64,000 nucleotides of DNA from positions 281,208 through 345,207 of the forward strand of contig BGKB01000060.1 of the NCBI GenBank assembly GCA_003116975.1, read 5' to 3'. The stretch comes from Aurantiochytrium sp. KH105. Lineage: Eukaryota > Sar > Bigyra > Thraustochytrida > Thraustochytriidae. The notes beneath the pieces were generated by a model, which ran no database searches, was not told where the DNA came from, and saw only the letters and a list, made by a program, of their open reading frames with translations. The first letter of the stretch is position 1; each line of letters begins with the position of its first letter. Of the stretch, positions 10,250 through 20,200 are shown piece after piece. The position numbers and the translations under genes were made by a program.

Positions 10250-12124
10250 CTAGTCAGCCTTGGGCAGACGATGCTGCGGTTTGTCTTCGCGCGACATGGC
10301 TTCGCGGGCGGCTTGAAGCTTCTTGGCCTTGCGTTCGCGCGCCTTGCGCTGCTCCTCCTCGTGGCGCTCGCGACGAATACGCTTCTCTTCCGCAACGGCA
10401 TGCAAACGTGCAGCCTTTTTCGCCTCTTCAGCCTCCACAATCGGACCCATGATACTTTTGAGGTAAGTAGCACAAGCATCGCGCGTGGCGCTGGGGTCAC
10501 CTCGATGTCGAATACGCCACTCCAGCTGTCGATCTATGAGAATGCCAATGTGCGTCCCGCCCTTTTTAATGCCGAGCTCTCGCATGAGCACCTTGCCATC
10601 GAGGAGGGGCTTGTCCTGCCACATTTCCCGCAACATCCACTCGTTTGTGGCGACGCTGTGCATCATTCGCAAAGTCTCTACATGATCAGGCGCAAGCGCC
10701 GAAGCCAACGCTAGCGCAATCGGCATCAGCTGCTTACCTCGAACGTAAAGCCGTCCTACGGCAATGCGTGCATCCTCGTCAGCGACGAGCGCAGCCCTCT
10801 CTGGCGCCTTGCTCGCAAGCTCACGCGCAGTTTCTCCAAGGCCCAACGCTGTGCTGCTGACCAGCGCAACGTCCAGCGCAATAGAAGCCCGCATTTTCAC
10901 CGTGTCACGGACCACGAGCTGCATCGCAGGCTCGAGCTTGCGCTTGGGGAAACCGAGGCCTTCAAGGCCCCCAAGATCATAGAAAAGGGCAGACAAGCAC
11001 CCAAGAGCAAAGTCCTCCATGGCGTACGGACTGTTCTTCTCGTCACGCGGGTAGTCCACCAGAGCGCAAGCGGCGCCCGCGGCCGTTTCCCCACGCAAGA
11101 CGTCCACTGTCCGCTTGGCGAAATCGACGCGCTCTTGCCAATCCAGTTTGGCCAGATGCTCGCGGAGGCGAGTGTCGCTGGCAAGACTCGCTTCATCGAG
11201 CGGGGCCTCCGTCGCCGGGTTGGGAGCGATAAAGTCTGGCGGCATGAAGACGACAGGGCACAGACCGTGTGTGCAAAGAAGCTGCAGAGCGTTTACCGGG
11301 CGCGAACTCTCCAACATTGTGCGTAGCTCAATCCCAATGCGCTCGCGACTCACCTTGTCCTGCAGCGCGCGCACGTTGGTCTGATCTCGCAGCGCAACCA
11401 CGATGGCGTCATCGAGGGAAAAATCGTAGCGACTTCCGAATCGAATGGCGCGCAGCATACGCAGAGGGTCATCGTGAAAGGTCGTGTCAGCTGGGAGCGG
11501 CGTGCGAATGATGCCGCACTCGAGATCGTGCAGACCGCGTTTGGTAAGGTCCTCCACAATGTCCTCGTTGATGTTGTAAAAGAGAGCATTGATGGTAAAG
11601 TCGCGCCGTTCCGCATCTTCGCGGGCCGTGCCAAAGGTCATGCTAGGGATGCGGCTCTCCTGCACGTACTCTTCCGCGCGGAGATTGACAAGATCGATAC
11701 TTTGGCCCAGAATGTTGACCGAAGCCGTTTCGAGATGCTTGCTTTGGTCTGGGTTGGCCTGGATCAGCCCGATGCGGTGGACCTCGTGGCCCTTCTCCTC
11801 GAGGTATGCGTTGACCTTTTCTGCGAAAGCCAGTCCCGTCATGTCGTCGAGCGCCAGGTCGATGTCGTGCGAGCTGCGCCCTAGCAGCTTGTCGCGCACC
11901 CAGCCGCCTGCGACGCGGACCTGCGTGGTCAGCTCGAAGCGCTTCACGACCTCTTTGATGGTGGCAAAGAGGTCTGCCTCTGCGGGGGTCAGCTGCAGGT
12001 CCTCGCCGCGCAGGCTCTTGCCCTCGAGCCCCGAGGCCAGCGTGCGCACGCGCTTGCGCGGCGGGCCTTCCTCGCGCTGCGCTGCGACGGGCGGCGGCCT
12101 CGCGGCGCGCGCCTCGGTGGTCAT
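10250..12124 (-). CDS. TRNT1: CCA-adding enzyme (tRNA nucleotidyltransferase)
   Basis: Single exon, 624 residues from the ATG at 12124; the frame runs on to 12241 only from a TTG. The enzyme adds or repairs the 3'-CCA of tRNAs. The class II nucleotidyltransferase core is clear: GGWVRD (73-78), then the metal-binding DID (87-89), the ERRDFTINAL motif B, DDPLRMLRAIRFGSRYDF, and the RERIGIEL motif. A helical neck/body follows. The last ~60 residues are a strongly basic charged helix (KKAARLHAV...RKARERKAKK), plausible as an RNA-binding or nuclear targeting extension and unusual in length. Eukaryotic enzymes usually serve nucleus, cytosol and mitochondria from one gene. The upstream in-frame Ala/Arg-rich extension could resemble a presequence, but it lacks an ATG. 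It is divergent from the GT60 gene. Confidence 0.93.
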   Translation of the reverse strand: MTTEARAARPPPVAAQREEGPPRKRVRTLASGLEGKSLRGEDLQLTPAEADLFATIKEVVKRFELTTQVRVAGGWVRDKLLGRSSHDIDLALDDMTGLAFAEKVNAYLEEKGHEVHRIGLIQANPDQSKHLETASVNILGQSIDLVNLRAEEYVQESRIPSMTFGTAREDAERRDFTINALFYNINEDIVEDLTKRGLHDLECGIIRTPLPADTTFHDDPLRMLRAIRFGSRYDFSLDDAIVVALRDQTNVRALQDKVSRERIGIELRTMLESSRPVNALQLLCTHGLCPVVFMPPDFIAPNPATEAPLDEASLASDTRLREHLAKLDWQERVDFAKRTVDVLRGETAAGAACALVDYPRDEKNSPYAMEDFALGCLSALFYDLGGLEGLGFPKRKLEPAMQLVVRDTVKMRASIALDVALVSSTALGLGETARELASKAPERAALVADEDARIAVGRLYVRGKQLMPIALALASALAPDHVETLRMMHSVATNEWMLREMWQDKPLLDGKVLMRELGIKKGGTHIGILIDRQLEWRIRHRGDPSATRDACATYLKSIMGPIVEAEEAKKAARLHAVAEEKRIRRERHEEEQRKARERKAKKLQAAREAMSREDKPQHRLPKAD

Positions 12125-13065
12125 GGTCCTCGCCCGCGCCGCTGCTGCTCCCGCTCCGGCTCCGGGCGCTGCTGCTGCGGCGGCGGGACCCGGCCCGCGC
12201 CCAAGGCCCGCCCGCGCCGCCGCCGCAGCGGCCGCGCGCAAGCCCGCCCGCCTCGTCGTCCCGCGCCGCTCCCGGCCGCGAGCGTCTGGCTGGTCTCGGG
12301 TCTGTCTGCTCCGTCTCGTTTCTGCATTTGTCGCGCGGGTCGCTTTGGCAGAGCAAAGAGAAGGAAGACCACCATGGACCTCGCGATGCGGTTGACCAAA
12401 ACGTGAAAAGCGAGAGCGCCCATGCCAAGCAAGCCCGTCGCGAAGACCTGCGAGCTGGTCTCGTGGTCGCTCTCACGCTTTCTGCGTGTCGCTTTTGCGA
12501 CGTGCTTTTGCGACGTGCTTTTGCAGAACAAAGAGGAGGAAGACCAGATACGACGACGATGGACCTCGCGATGCGGTTGACCAAAACGTGAAAAGCGAGA
12601 GCGCCCTTGCCAAGCAAGCCCGTCTGGACCCGCGTCGCGAAGACCTGCGAGCTGGTCTCGGGTCGGTCTCGTCTGTCTCGTGGTCGCTCTCTCGCTTTCT
12701 GCATGTCGCTCGATGTCGCTGTTGCATGACAAAGAGGAGGAAGACGATGCGATCGACCTTGCGATGCTGTTGACCAAAACGTGAAGAGCACGAGCGCCCA
12801 TGCCAAGCAAGCCGTCGCGAAGACCTGCGAGCTGGTCTCGTGGTCGCTCTCTCGCTTTTGGCCTCGCGCTCGCTGTCGGAGGACGAGCGGCCCCGCGCGT
12901 CGGCCGCTCCAGCCCCGCAACGATTGACGCGCGAGTGAGGGCGGCAGTCCAGGCCTAGTAGGATCGGGTCCGCTGCTACGAGGAGGACGAGGGCGATAAC
13001 GGGGAGGGCCCGAAGCAGACTCCGAAGAGCAGCGTGAGGCCGCGGCGGCGCAGCGCGGAGGGGTG
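12125..13065. promoter_or_regulatory. Divergent intergenic region, CCA enzyme / GT60 glycosyltransferase
   Basis: A 941-bp gap between two divergent start codons; it must hold both promoters. Most of it is the tandem repeat described separately. No TATA-like element stands out. Confidence 0.5.
12285..12862. repeat. Tandem repeat, about 3.5 copies of a 185-193 bp unit
   Basis: The core GTTGACCAAAACGTGA recurs at 12391, 12576 and (with one change just before it) 12769, so the period is 185 then 193 bp. Each copy also carries an AAAGAG(A/G)AGGAAGA block before the core. After the core come GCGAGAGCGCCC(A/T)TGCCAAGCAAGCC, then CGCGAAGACCTGCGAGCTGG and a TCGTGGTCGCTCTC block. A partial copy (tail only) precedes the first at about 12285-12348, and the last copy is truncated after the GTCGCTCTCTCGCTTTTG block. 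Copies differ by small indels, including a triplicated TTTTGCGACGTGC in the first. Long minus-strand open frames cross it but shift frame from copy to copy. Confidence 0.9.
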
Positions 13066-15501
13066 ATGGAGACCGCGAGGAGACCGCGCGGCAGACCGTC
13101 GGCCGCAAAGGGCGAGAGGCCCGAGAGGCGGCGGTCCGTGGTCGCCTGCGCCTTCGCGTTCGTGACCCTTTGCTTCGTTGCAAACACGTTCCTGCTCATG
13201 TGGCACGTCGGCGGCGGGGACATCTACGCCCTCAAGGACCGCCTCGCAGGCCTCCGCGAGCAGTACAGCCCCGACTGGGAAGCAGCTGCCGTCGCCACCG
13301 ACGAACCGGCGCTAAAGGGCAAGGATGTTGCACCGCCGCTTGGGGCCTTCGCCGAGCCCAAGCCCAACAAGCCTGGCAACGTTCGGGGCAGCGCCTCCTT
13401 GCCCACAGACGAAGCCAAAGAGGAGTCGCAAGCCATCGAGAGCGACTTCGTCTGGCAGGATGTATCGAGACAGGTTTCCTTTGTCCTCGTTGACCCAAAG
13501 GACTCTGCATGGGCAGAGGTGTCGGCGGATGGTGAAGCCAAGTTTCGATTTCTCGAGGTCCGCAGAGAAGACCGCCTTGTGGAACTGCACGACTCGAATC
13601 GAGAGCTCACCGTGCTCTTGCTCGAGCAAAACAGTCTGTTCAAGTTCCGTGACGAAAACTTTCGCGATCTCTACGTCGGCTTTTGGGACCGCTGGGAAGG
13701 CAAGCAGTTTGGCCCCGTGCTCGGCGCCTACACAGACGAGCAACGACCGCCAAAGCCCGTCCTCGAGCTCAAAGACGCTCCTTTGCAAACCATCGTCGTC
13801 ATGCTTGCGGCGTTTCGCGATCCGCTCTGCGGCAACACTCTCTTTGAAGCCTTTTCCAATGCACGCTACCCGGAGCGTGTCTCAGCCATCGTTGTCGAAC
13901 AAAAAGCGGATAGCGATGTATACGACTGTGTCGAGGAGTATTGCGCTCTCGTAAAGAAAAATGGCGGCACGGATGCTGACTGTCGGCGCCAAAGTGTGCG
14001 GGTGGACAAGGTACCGCTCGACCGTGCTCGAGGCGTCATGCCTGCGCGGTACAGACAAAATTTGCTTCTCGAAGACGAAGAATTTTGCCTGCAGATTGAC
14101 TCTCACAGCGCCTTTGAGTCAGAGTGGGATCAAATTGCGATTGAGGACTGGCTTCTCACAGAAAATGAAATGGCCGTCATTACGGCATACCCAAATATGG
14201 TTCGGGACCGACACGATCAACGCAACTCGCCACAACGGTGCTCAACAAAATTCTCGGGCGACCACGAAGTCGTTCACGGCGGTAATTCGGCTGTTAATGT
14301 GCATCCAGGCCGCACACCGTATCTCATTCCCTTTTTCGGTGCCGGCACGAGCTTTAGCAAGTGCCACGCCAACTTTAACGTGCCTTATGATCCATACATG
14401 AGCTACCTCTTTGGAGGAGAGGAGTTCAACCGCGCTGCACGTCTATTCACGTCTGGCTATGACATGTACGGCCCCAAACGAAACTTTGTGTACCATTACT
14501 ATGACTCGGACGAGAAACCACCTCAGGGCCGAATGCCTCGCCATCGTGAGTTCGCCTCTCTCTCCACACAGACCAAAAAGCTACTTGGTTCCCAAACGAC
14601 GGCTCGCTGGCGCACGCTCCTCGGTCTCCCTTTAACAAAGAAGAATCCTAATCTCTCTGTGGCTGCCATGCAAGACGCCGCGCGCTTTGGGCTTGGCACA
14701 CGTCGTCGAATTGAGCAGTATGAGGCCTTTTCCCGCGTTAATCTTCGTGCCGCCACGACCGAGAGTCGCTGCAAGGATTTGGGCAACATCAAGTGGCAGT
14801 CCTATGACTACGAATCTCCTTTTTACCCAGCTGGCAGGGATTGCCCGTATCACACCATGGCAGACATTCGTCGCCATTGCTGTACAACCCTACAGAGTGT
14901 GTTGGCCTCGACCACTGCCTTTTTGGACAAGACCAACGAGGTGATTGCCGCCGAGGTCCAGCTGTCTCCTCCTGCATTCTTGTCCCAGCCATCGCAACCA
15001 ATTCTCACGTTATCGAACAATGGTGCGTCATTTGGGGCCTGTGGTCCCGATTCTAAACCTTGGCCGTCTCAAGCTAGCATGGCCGAGAAAGCCATGAACA
15101 AAGGCGAGATGTCGCGCCCAAACGACGGAGCTGACTCAGGGAAGAGCCGCACCTTTAATGACGAAGAGATTGGCAAAGAACAAGGCTACCATGAAGACGT
15201 GGAGGACCAAGACGAAGACGAGGAGGCCCAAGGCGAGGGCAGGAGTGATGTTGGTGATGATGATGATGTTGTTGATGATGATGAGGAGGAGGAAGAGGTT
15301 AAGGAAGGTGAGAGTGAACATGACAACGATAATGACGACGACGACAACGATGACGACAACGATGACGATGAAGACCAAGACGACGAGGATCAAGCTGAGA
15401 TCGAAGAAGAGGAGAGGGAGGATGCTGAAGACGCTGCTGCGTCTGGCGCCCTACTTGACGCTGACGTATCGGAACAAGATGCCTTGGACGATTCAAGTTA
15501 G
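13066..15501 (+). CDS. GT60-type glycosyltransferase (alpha-GlcNAc transferase family), type II membrane protein
   Basis: Single exon, 811 residues from the ATG at 13066 (an in-frame GTG precedes it). A short basic N terminus is followed by one membrane helix (~24-46), the type II layout of Golgi transferases. The catalytic part matches the Skp1 GlcNAc-transferase (Gnt1) family. It has IVVMLAAFRDPLCGNTL, a LQIDSHSAF metal/donor motif (DSH about 345-347), a PFFGAGTSFSKCH segment, PYDPYMSYLFGGEEF and MYGPKRNFVYHYY. The Dictyostelium relative modifies hydroxyproline on cytosolic Skp1, whereas the membrane helix here argues for a luminal substrate, as for mucin-type relatives. The last ~110 residues are almost entirely Asp/Glu, coded by GAT/GAC/GAG runs, and would lie in the lumen. 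It is convergent with SDHAF4. Confidence 0.88.
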   Translation: METARRPRGRPSAAKGERPERRRSVVACAFAFVTLCFVANTFLLMWHVGGGDIYALKDRLAGLREQYSPDWEAAAVATDEPALKGKDVAPPLGAFAEPKPNKPGNVRGSASLPTDEAKEESQAIESDFVWQDVSRQVSFVLVDPKDSAWAEVSADGEAKFRFLEVRREDRLVELHDSNRELTVLLLEQNSLFKFRDENFRDLYVGFWDRWEGKQFGPVLGAYTDEQRPPKPVLELKDAPLQTIVVMLAAFRDPLCGNTLFEAFSNARYPERVSAIVVEQKADSDVYDCVEEYCALVKKNGGTDADCRRQSVRVDKVPLDRARGVMPARYRQNLLLEDEEFCLQIDSHSAFESEWDQIAIEDWLLTENEMAVITAYPNMVRDRHDQRNSPQRCSTKFSGDHEVVHGGNSAVNVHPGRTPYLIPFFGAGTSFSKCHANFNVPYDPYMSYLFGGEEFNRAARLFTSGYDMYGPKRNFVYHYYDSDEKPPQGRMPRHREFASLSTQTKKLLGSQTTARWRTLLGLPLTKKNPNLSVAAMQDAARFGLGTRRRIEQYEAFSRVNLRAATTESRCKDLGNIKWQSYDYESPFYPAGRDCPYHTMADIRRHCCTTLQSVLASTTAFLDKTNEVIAAEVQLSPPAFLSQPSQPILTLSNNGASFGACGPDSKPWPSQASMAEKAMNKGEMSRPNDGADSGKSRTFNDEEIGKEQGYHEDVEDQDEDEEAQGEGRSDVGDDDDVVDDDEEEEEVKEGESEHDNDNDDDDNDDDNDDDEDQDDEDQAEIEEEEREDAEDAAASGALLDADVSEQDALDDSS

Positions 15502-15847
15502 GGAGTGAAAACAATGGCGTGAGAAAGTAGGTTTTCGATAGTTCAAATAAACACCCTCTATCTCTCGCTGGACCATCTCCGCTTGTTCAGATTTTTCGCG
15601 TCGCGTAAGAAAAAGCTCTCGCTTGTGCACTCACGTTCGGGGTTGACGACACAAATGAAAGGCGTGACAGGATGTTGAAAGAGAGAGAAATGGAAAGAAA
15701 GAAAGAAGAAAGGAAATAAAAGCTCGATTGCGAAAGTTAATCTTTATCACCATTTACAGAGGTACCGCGTGTCTGTCTATACAGACGGAGACGTCTCTGC
15801 ATGCATTCGTAACAAACAAGGAGTTAAGCGGCCCAGGCTGCGAGCGA
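15502..15847. other. Convergent 3' region, GT60 / SDHAF4
   Basis: A 346-bp gap between facing stop codons. An AATAAA lies at 15546-15551, 45 bases after the GT60 stop, and a purine-rich GAAA stretch at about 15680-15720. No gene seen. Confidence 0.55.
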
Positions 15848-16198
15848 TCAAGAGAAGTCTGTGCAGCGACCCTTTTGCGCCCAGTCACCATAGCGCGTCG
15901 GCTCGCCCGTTCGAGGCCCGTTCCACTCCCCTGTGTCCGGGTTGAACATGTCGACAAAGTCATCGTCGTCCTCCTCAACGCCAGGAGACGCGTTTCGCGC
16001 CTTGGCCGGCTTGCCCGCGGCCTCGGCGTCCTTGTCCGTGTCCAAAATCTCGTCGAGAGCGGCATCGGACTTGCCCACGCGCGCGAACCGGCTAAACTTC
16101 TCAAAGATGGACCGCTTCTTCTCCTCCAGCAGCACTGCGCTCCTGTGCAGCCCGCGGCTGCCTCCGCGCGCCACCCACGCGCGCCCCGCCGACAGCAT
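15848..16198 (-). CDS. SDHAF4: SDHAF4-like succinate dehydrogenase assembly factor, mitochondrial
   Basis: The C-terminal block (MFNPDTGEWNGP then GEPTRYGDWAQKGRCTDF) is the diagnostic signature of SDHAF4 (formerly DUF1674), which binds flavinated SdhA in the mitochondrial matrix. I choose the ATG at 16198 (116 residues) because MLSAGRAWVARGGSRGLHRS is a typical Arg/Ser-rich presequence. A second in-frame ATG at 16258 would add 20 residues (MVQCLLLVVAAK). The middle is low-complexity and acidic (EEDDDDF). Single exon. An 18-bp minisatellite begins about 160 bp upstream. The gene is convergent with the GT60 gene and divergent from the TTL-like gene. Confidence 0.88.
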   Translation of the reverse strand: MLSAGRAWVARGGSRGLHRSAVLLEEKKRSIFEKFSRFARVGKSDAALDEILDTDKDAEAAGKPAKARNASPGVEEDDDDFVDMFNPDTGEWNGPRTGEPTRYGDWAQKGRCTDFS

Positions 16199-17230
16199 CG
16201 TCTTGGTCTCTCTCTTTTGAGCTTTTGCTGCGACGACGAGAAGGAGGCACTGCACCATCGGCGAGTGAACGGACGGAGAACACAGCAGCGAAAAGAACAG
16301 CCTGGGTCAAATGGGGACGGTCACAACTGGGTCAAATGCAAGTTCAAGTTTAACAAGTTCGAGAGACTTTCGAAGTTCGAGAGACTTTCGAAGTTCGAGA
16401 GACTTTCAAAGGTCGAGAGACTTTCGAAGGTCGAGAGACTTTCGAAGGTCGAGAGACTTTCGAAGGTCGAGAGACTTTCGAAGTTCGAGAGACTTTCGAA
16501 GTTCGAGAGACTTTCAAAGGTCGAGAGACTTTCGAAGGTCGAGAGACTTTCGAAGGTCGAGAGACTTTCGAAGGTCGAGAGACTTTCGAAGTTCGAGAGA
16601 CTTTCGAGGTTCGAGACTTTATTGGACTTGCTTGTCCTGTCCAGACGGGAATTCCACTCAGCTCCTAGCTCAGCAAATCTTGTTTCCATCGTTGATATTC
16701 TCGTTCACCCCTCCCCTGAATGTCTGCGGCGTTTGTTACTGATGGATTTTCACCAATTTTGCGGTCCTCAAAGACCATTCTCATTCTTTACAAAGATGAC
16801 AAATGCTTGCAAGCTTGCTAATCTTCTTAGAATCTGCGTGCAGGGAGTACATGTGCAACCAGATGCAACGTGTCGAAACCCAGATCATCTGCAGCTAATT
16901 TTTGCAAGTCATCGTCAGATCAGACCCAGACCAAGTTTGTCAGTAGAGCAATGTTTAGTTTTCAAGGAAAACAAAGTAGATTCTCCTTCCAGCAATGGCC
17001 TTGGCGTGAATGAAGCAAGGTGATCATTCAAGTCGTGATTCATTGCATTCACATCTTTACACATCCTCTACTCGGTCGGCTTCGAGCATGATTTCAGGAA
17101 AAGTCAAATGAAGCTTCTCCATGATCTCTCAACGCAAAAGTCGAGCGTGATTGCGTGGTTTCTCCTCGCTGACAGTCTCCTGTGCCTTTCCTCCCCGTCA
17201 TCTGCTTGGTGGTGAATCGGCCGGGTCGCG
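16199..17230. promoter_or_regulatory. Divergent intergenic region, SDHAF4 / TTL-like gene
   Basis: About 1.0 kb holding the 18-bp minisatellite (16357-16620); the rest is unremarkable. A 431-codon plus-strand frame crosses antisense SDHAF4 and the minisatellite without a plausible start, so I do not call it. Confidence 0.5.
16357..16620. repeat. 18-bp minisatellite with 108-bp higher-order structure
   Basis: Fourteen exact-length 18-bp units plus a truncated fifteenth, consensus GTTCGAGAGACTTTCGAA. Two variant sites define unit types: the start GTTCG or GGTCG, and the end TTCGAA or TTCAAA. The order is GTT, GTT, GTT(caaa), four GGT, GTT, GTT(caaa), four GGT, GTT. Thus a six-unit block (GTT, GTT-caaa, four GGT; 108 bp) is duplicated exactly. 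Confidence 0.95.
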
Positions 17231-20200
17231 ATGCCAAACCGTCTTCTTCTTCAACATCTTCTTCACGTCAAGCAAGGCTTGCGACCTCGGTCGGCGATCG
17301 GACGCGCCTGCTGCAGCAGGATGCGGGCCACTGGTCGCGACGAGGGCAGCGGCCTTGCTCGCTCAGCGCGCGCAGCGGCCGCGGGCCTGGGCGCTGCGCT
17401 CGCGGGAGCCGCGCATGTCTTGCGACCCGCCATGGAGCGCGGTTGCGAAGGGGCGCGGCGCCTGACGGCCTGGCTCGCCGCGAGGGCGGCCGATCGAGCA
17501 CGCGGGGGCGCATACGAGCTAAAGAAGATCGCGCGGCGCAAGCTACGCAAACACAAGTGGCTTCGCAAGAAACGCACGCGCAGAATCATCATCTTCGCGC
17601 TCTTCGTGCTGTGGGACATCCAAATGGGCGTCACGTCCATGTATTTGTGGTGGCAGGACCCCGAGACGACTTTGCCGCCGCAGCACATTGAGATCCGCGA
17701 CAAGGTGCTCGAGTATAGACTCAAGGCACAGCAGGACGCCGCGGCCAATGACCTCATTGAGGAACGTGTCAAGGCCGGAATCGAGGAGCGCATCTCGCGG
17801 GAGTTTGCCACCTTTGAGGCCCGACACGAGGAAACAGAGTCCCCAGAGCGAAAAGACCAGCGCGAACGCGTGCGCGAGCACAAGGATCGAACGGCGTCGG
17901 AGATGCGAGGTAAGATTGAGAAACTGCGCGAGAGAAATCGTTTTGCGCTCTTTGATGAGTCGCAGGCCCTCCAGCGTTTGCAGACCAGCCTGCGCGGGAC
18001 GCGGTCGACCAAGTCGTCGGCCGCAAAACGAAGGGAGGCGAAAACCAATCAGCAGCAGCAGTCGGGACCAAGAGACCCTCAAGGGCTGCTTCGATCAGCT
18101 TTTCAACAACTCGGATACGCAGAAGGCACCCTTTCGGACAGTCCCGTATGGCTCCTGGCCCCTGGGCTCGAATGCCAAGGCGAGGAGATCACAAGCGCCA
18201 TAAATCTTTACGCGGACCCTTCCAGCGTGGGCGTCTTTTGCTATGGCGATGCCAATTGGGTCGCACACCTTGGCCGCAAAGACGTGCTCGACCAGAGGCT
18301 TCAGTGGTTCGACCTCAAGCTGCATCGTCACAAAGACTGTATCCAGTATTCAGACTTTGTGCCTTGGACCTTGGCCATCAATCCGGGCACCGATCTCACG
18401 GAACTCGAGCAAAAGGTCGCAGAGACCGCTTCGGGAAACGTCCTTTACATTATCAAACACCAAAAGCCGCTCGACGAGCTCACGGCTGCCGCCGCGGCGC
18501 AGAACCTGCCAGCCGTGTCGTCAAGCCCGGTCAAGGCCATCAAGGCGCTGCGCAAGCGCGGCCAGGACAAGGAAGGCCTCATTGTTCAGAGTTTCAAGTC
18601 CAATGCCCTTTTGTGGGAGGGCCGCCGCTTCGTCGTGCGCACCTGGGCATTTATTGTGAGTTCGCGGCCCTTTCTGGCACTTTATCACGACGGCGTCATT
18701 CTGCGCAGCATTGAAAGCGCCCACGCGCGCTTTCCGAGCAAACAAAAGTCGCTTCGCGCGCGACTGGCAAACATTACTTCGCGGCAGAGCGAGCACCCTG
18801 AATTCTCGCAGCGCTCGCACGAAGCATTTGGCTGCATGGATGACTTGCAGCGCTATCTGAATGGGGCCTTCAAGAATGCGGAGATGCTGCACTACACGGA
18901 TCTTGTACTCAAACCTTATCTCAAGCGTCTCATGAACTTTGTGCTGCATGCGCTGCGTCGCGAGCACGAACACGAGACGCCGGTCTGGGCGCTCCAGCAC
19001 CTTTGCTTTGATTTTAGCATCGACGCCAACTGGAACGTCTGGCTTCTCGACGCCTCGCCTTCGTGCGATCCGCAGCTCGCTGCGCCCGAGGTTACTTCAA
19101 GCTGCAAGCGTGCCAGCCTACAAGCTCTCGGCACCACAGCAGCCAATATCGCCGAGCAGGTCTACATGCAGCGTAAGAGCAAGCATCGTGGCTCTTGGCT
19201 CGATCACGTCGACCTGGGCACCTTTGAGATTCTATTTGATAGCGAGTCCTCCGTTCATGCCCATGACGCTGTCCAAGAGGTCTGCAAGCGATCGACCTAT
19301 CAAGACTTTCGAAAGCGCCAGACCTTTGGCAAACGCGTTGTGCAGGAACTTTTGGCGTGGGACGGACGTCCGCCAGAGAGGCTCTTTGCGTCTGACGATG
19401 CTGCGCATGGCACTCATGATGCATGGAAATGTCCCGCTTGCGGTTATCGGAATAGTCCTGGGTCTACGCATTGTGACTACTGCGGGAGCGCTCACGGCAC
19501 GCATTCCGGAGAAGGCCTTCCCAGTGATCCTCACGAAGGCTTGACGAAACAATCTCCTCTGCCGCCGAACGAGAATCCGCGCACATCCGACACAATGTCG
19601 AGAGCAGATGCGGGCTCTTTCGACATGCACAATGACCATTTGTCCAGACCAGATGATAGAGGTTTCGGAATGGAAGAGGAAATGGAAGCCTTTTTGCATC
19701 GTGATGCCAATGATGGGAACAGTGGCAGCGGTGCTGGCGGCGCACAGCCTTCGGCGACCCTCCAGGGCCCAGTCGTGACACAAACAACAGCGACCTTTGA
19801 CGTCAAGGTACGTCAGATGATGTGCGCGGGCAAGGCATTCGACATCAAAGAATCCGTAGAAATGATCGGGTTTGACATTGAGCCACTTCGCACATCCACC
19901 TATCATGCGTGCTGCTCATCTTGCGCCATCAATCCGCGCTGTATGGGATTCACCTATGTGGCAAATGCCTTTCAGTGCTGGCTCAAGTCGCAAGTCGGTC
20001 CCGAGGGCTATCAAAGTGATCGCACGTCGGGTATTCTGAGCACGAGCGCGGGCGCCCTCAGTGGGATAGGCCCTGTGGGCGGAGCCGCCGGCTGGAATTC
20101 GCAGCCCTCGGTGCAAACACAGCGCACACAGATGCAACCAACATCGCAAATGGCACGCCGCGCATACTATCGACAGAAACTTGTTGATCTCTTTACCGAA

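Noticed and set aside
11643-13223. A 526-codon minus-strand frame through the CCA gene upstream region
   Set aside because: It overlaps the CCA gene in another frame and consists of repeat-derived sequence.
16357-16620. CRISPR-like or heat-shock-element array at the minisatellite
   Set aside because: Units are contiguous with no spacers, the host is eukaryotic, and TTC/GAA spacing does not follow the 5-bp period of heat-shock elements.
15728-17023. A 431-codon plus-strand open frame across the 18-bp minisatellite
   Set aside because: It starts at a non-ATG codon, runs antisense through SDHAF4 and owes its length to an 18-bp repeat that cannot create stops.
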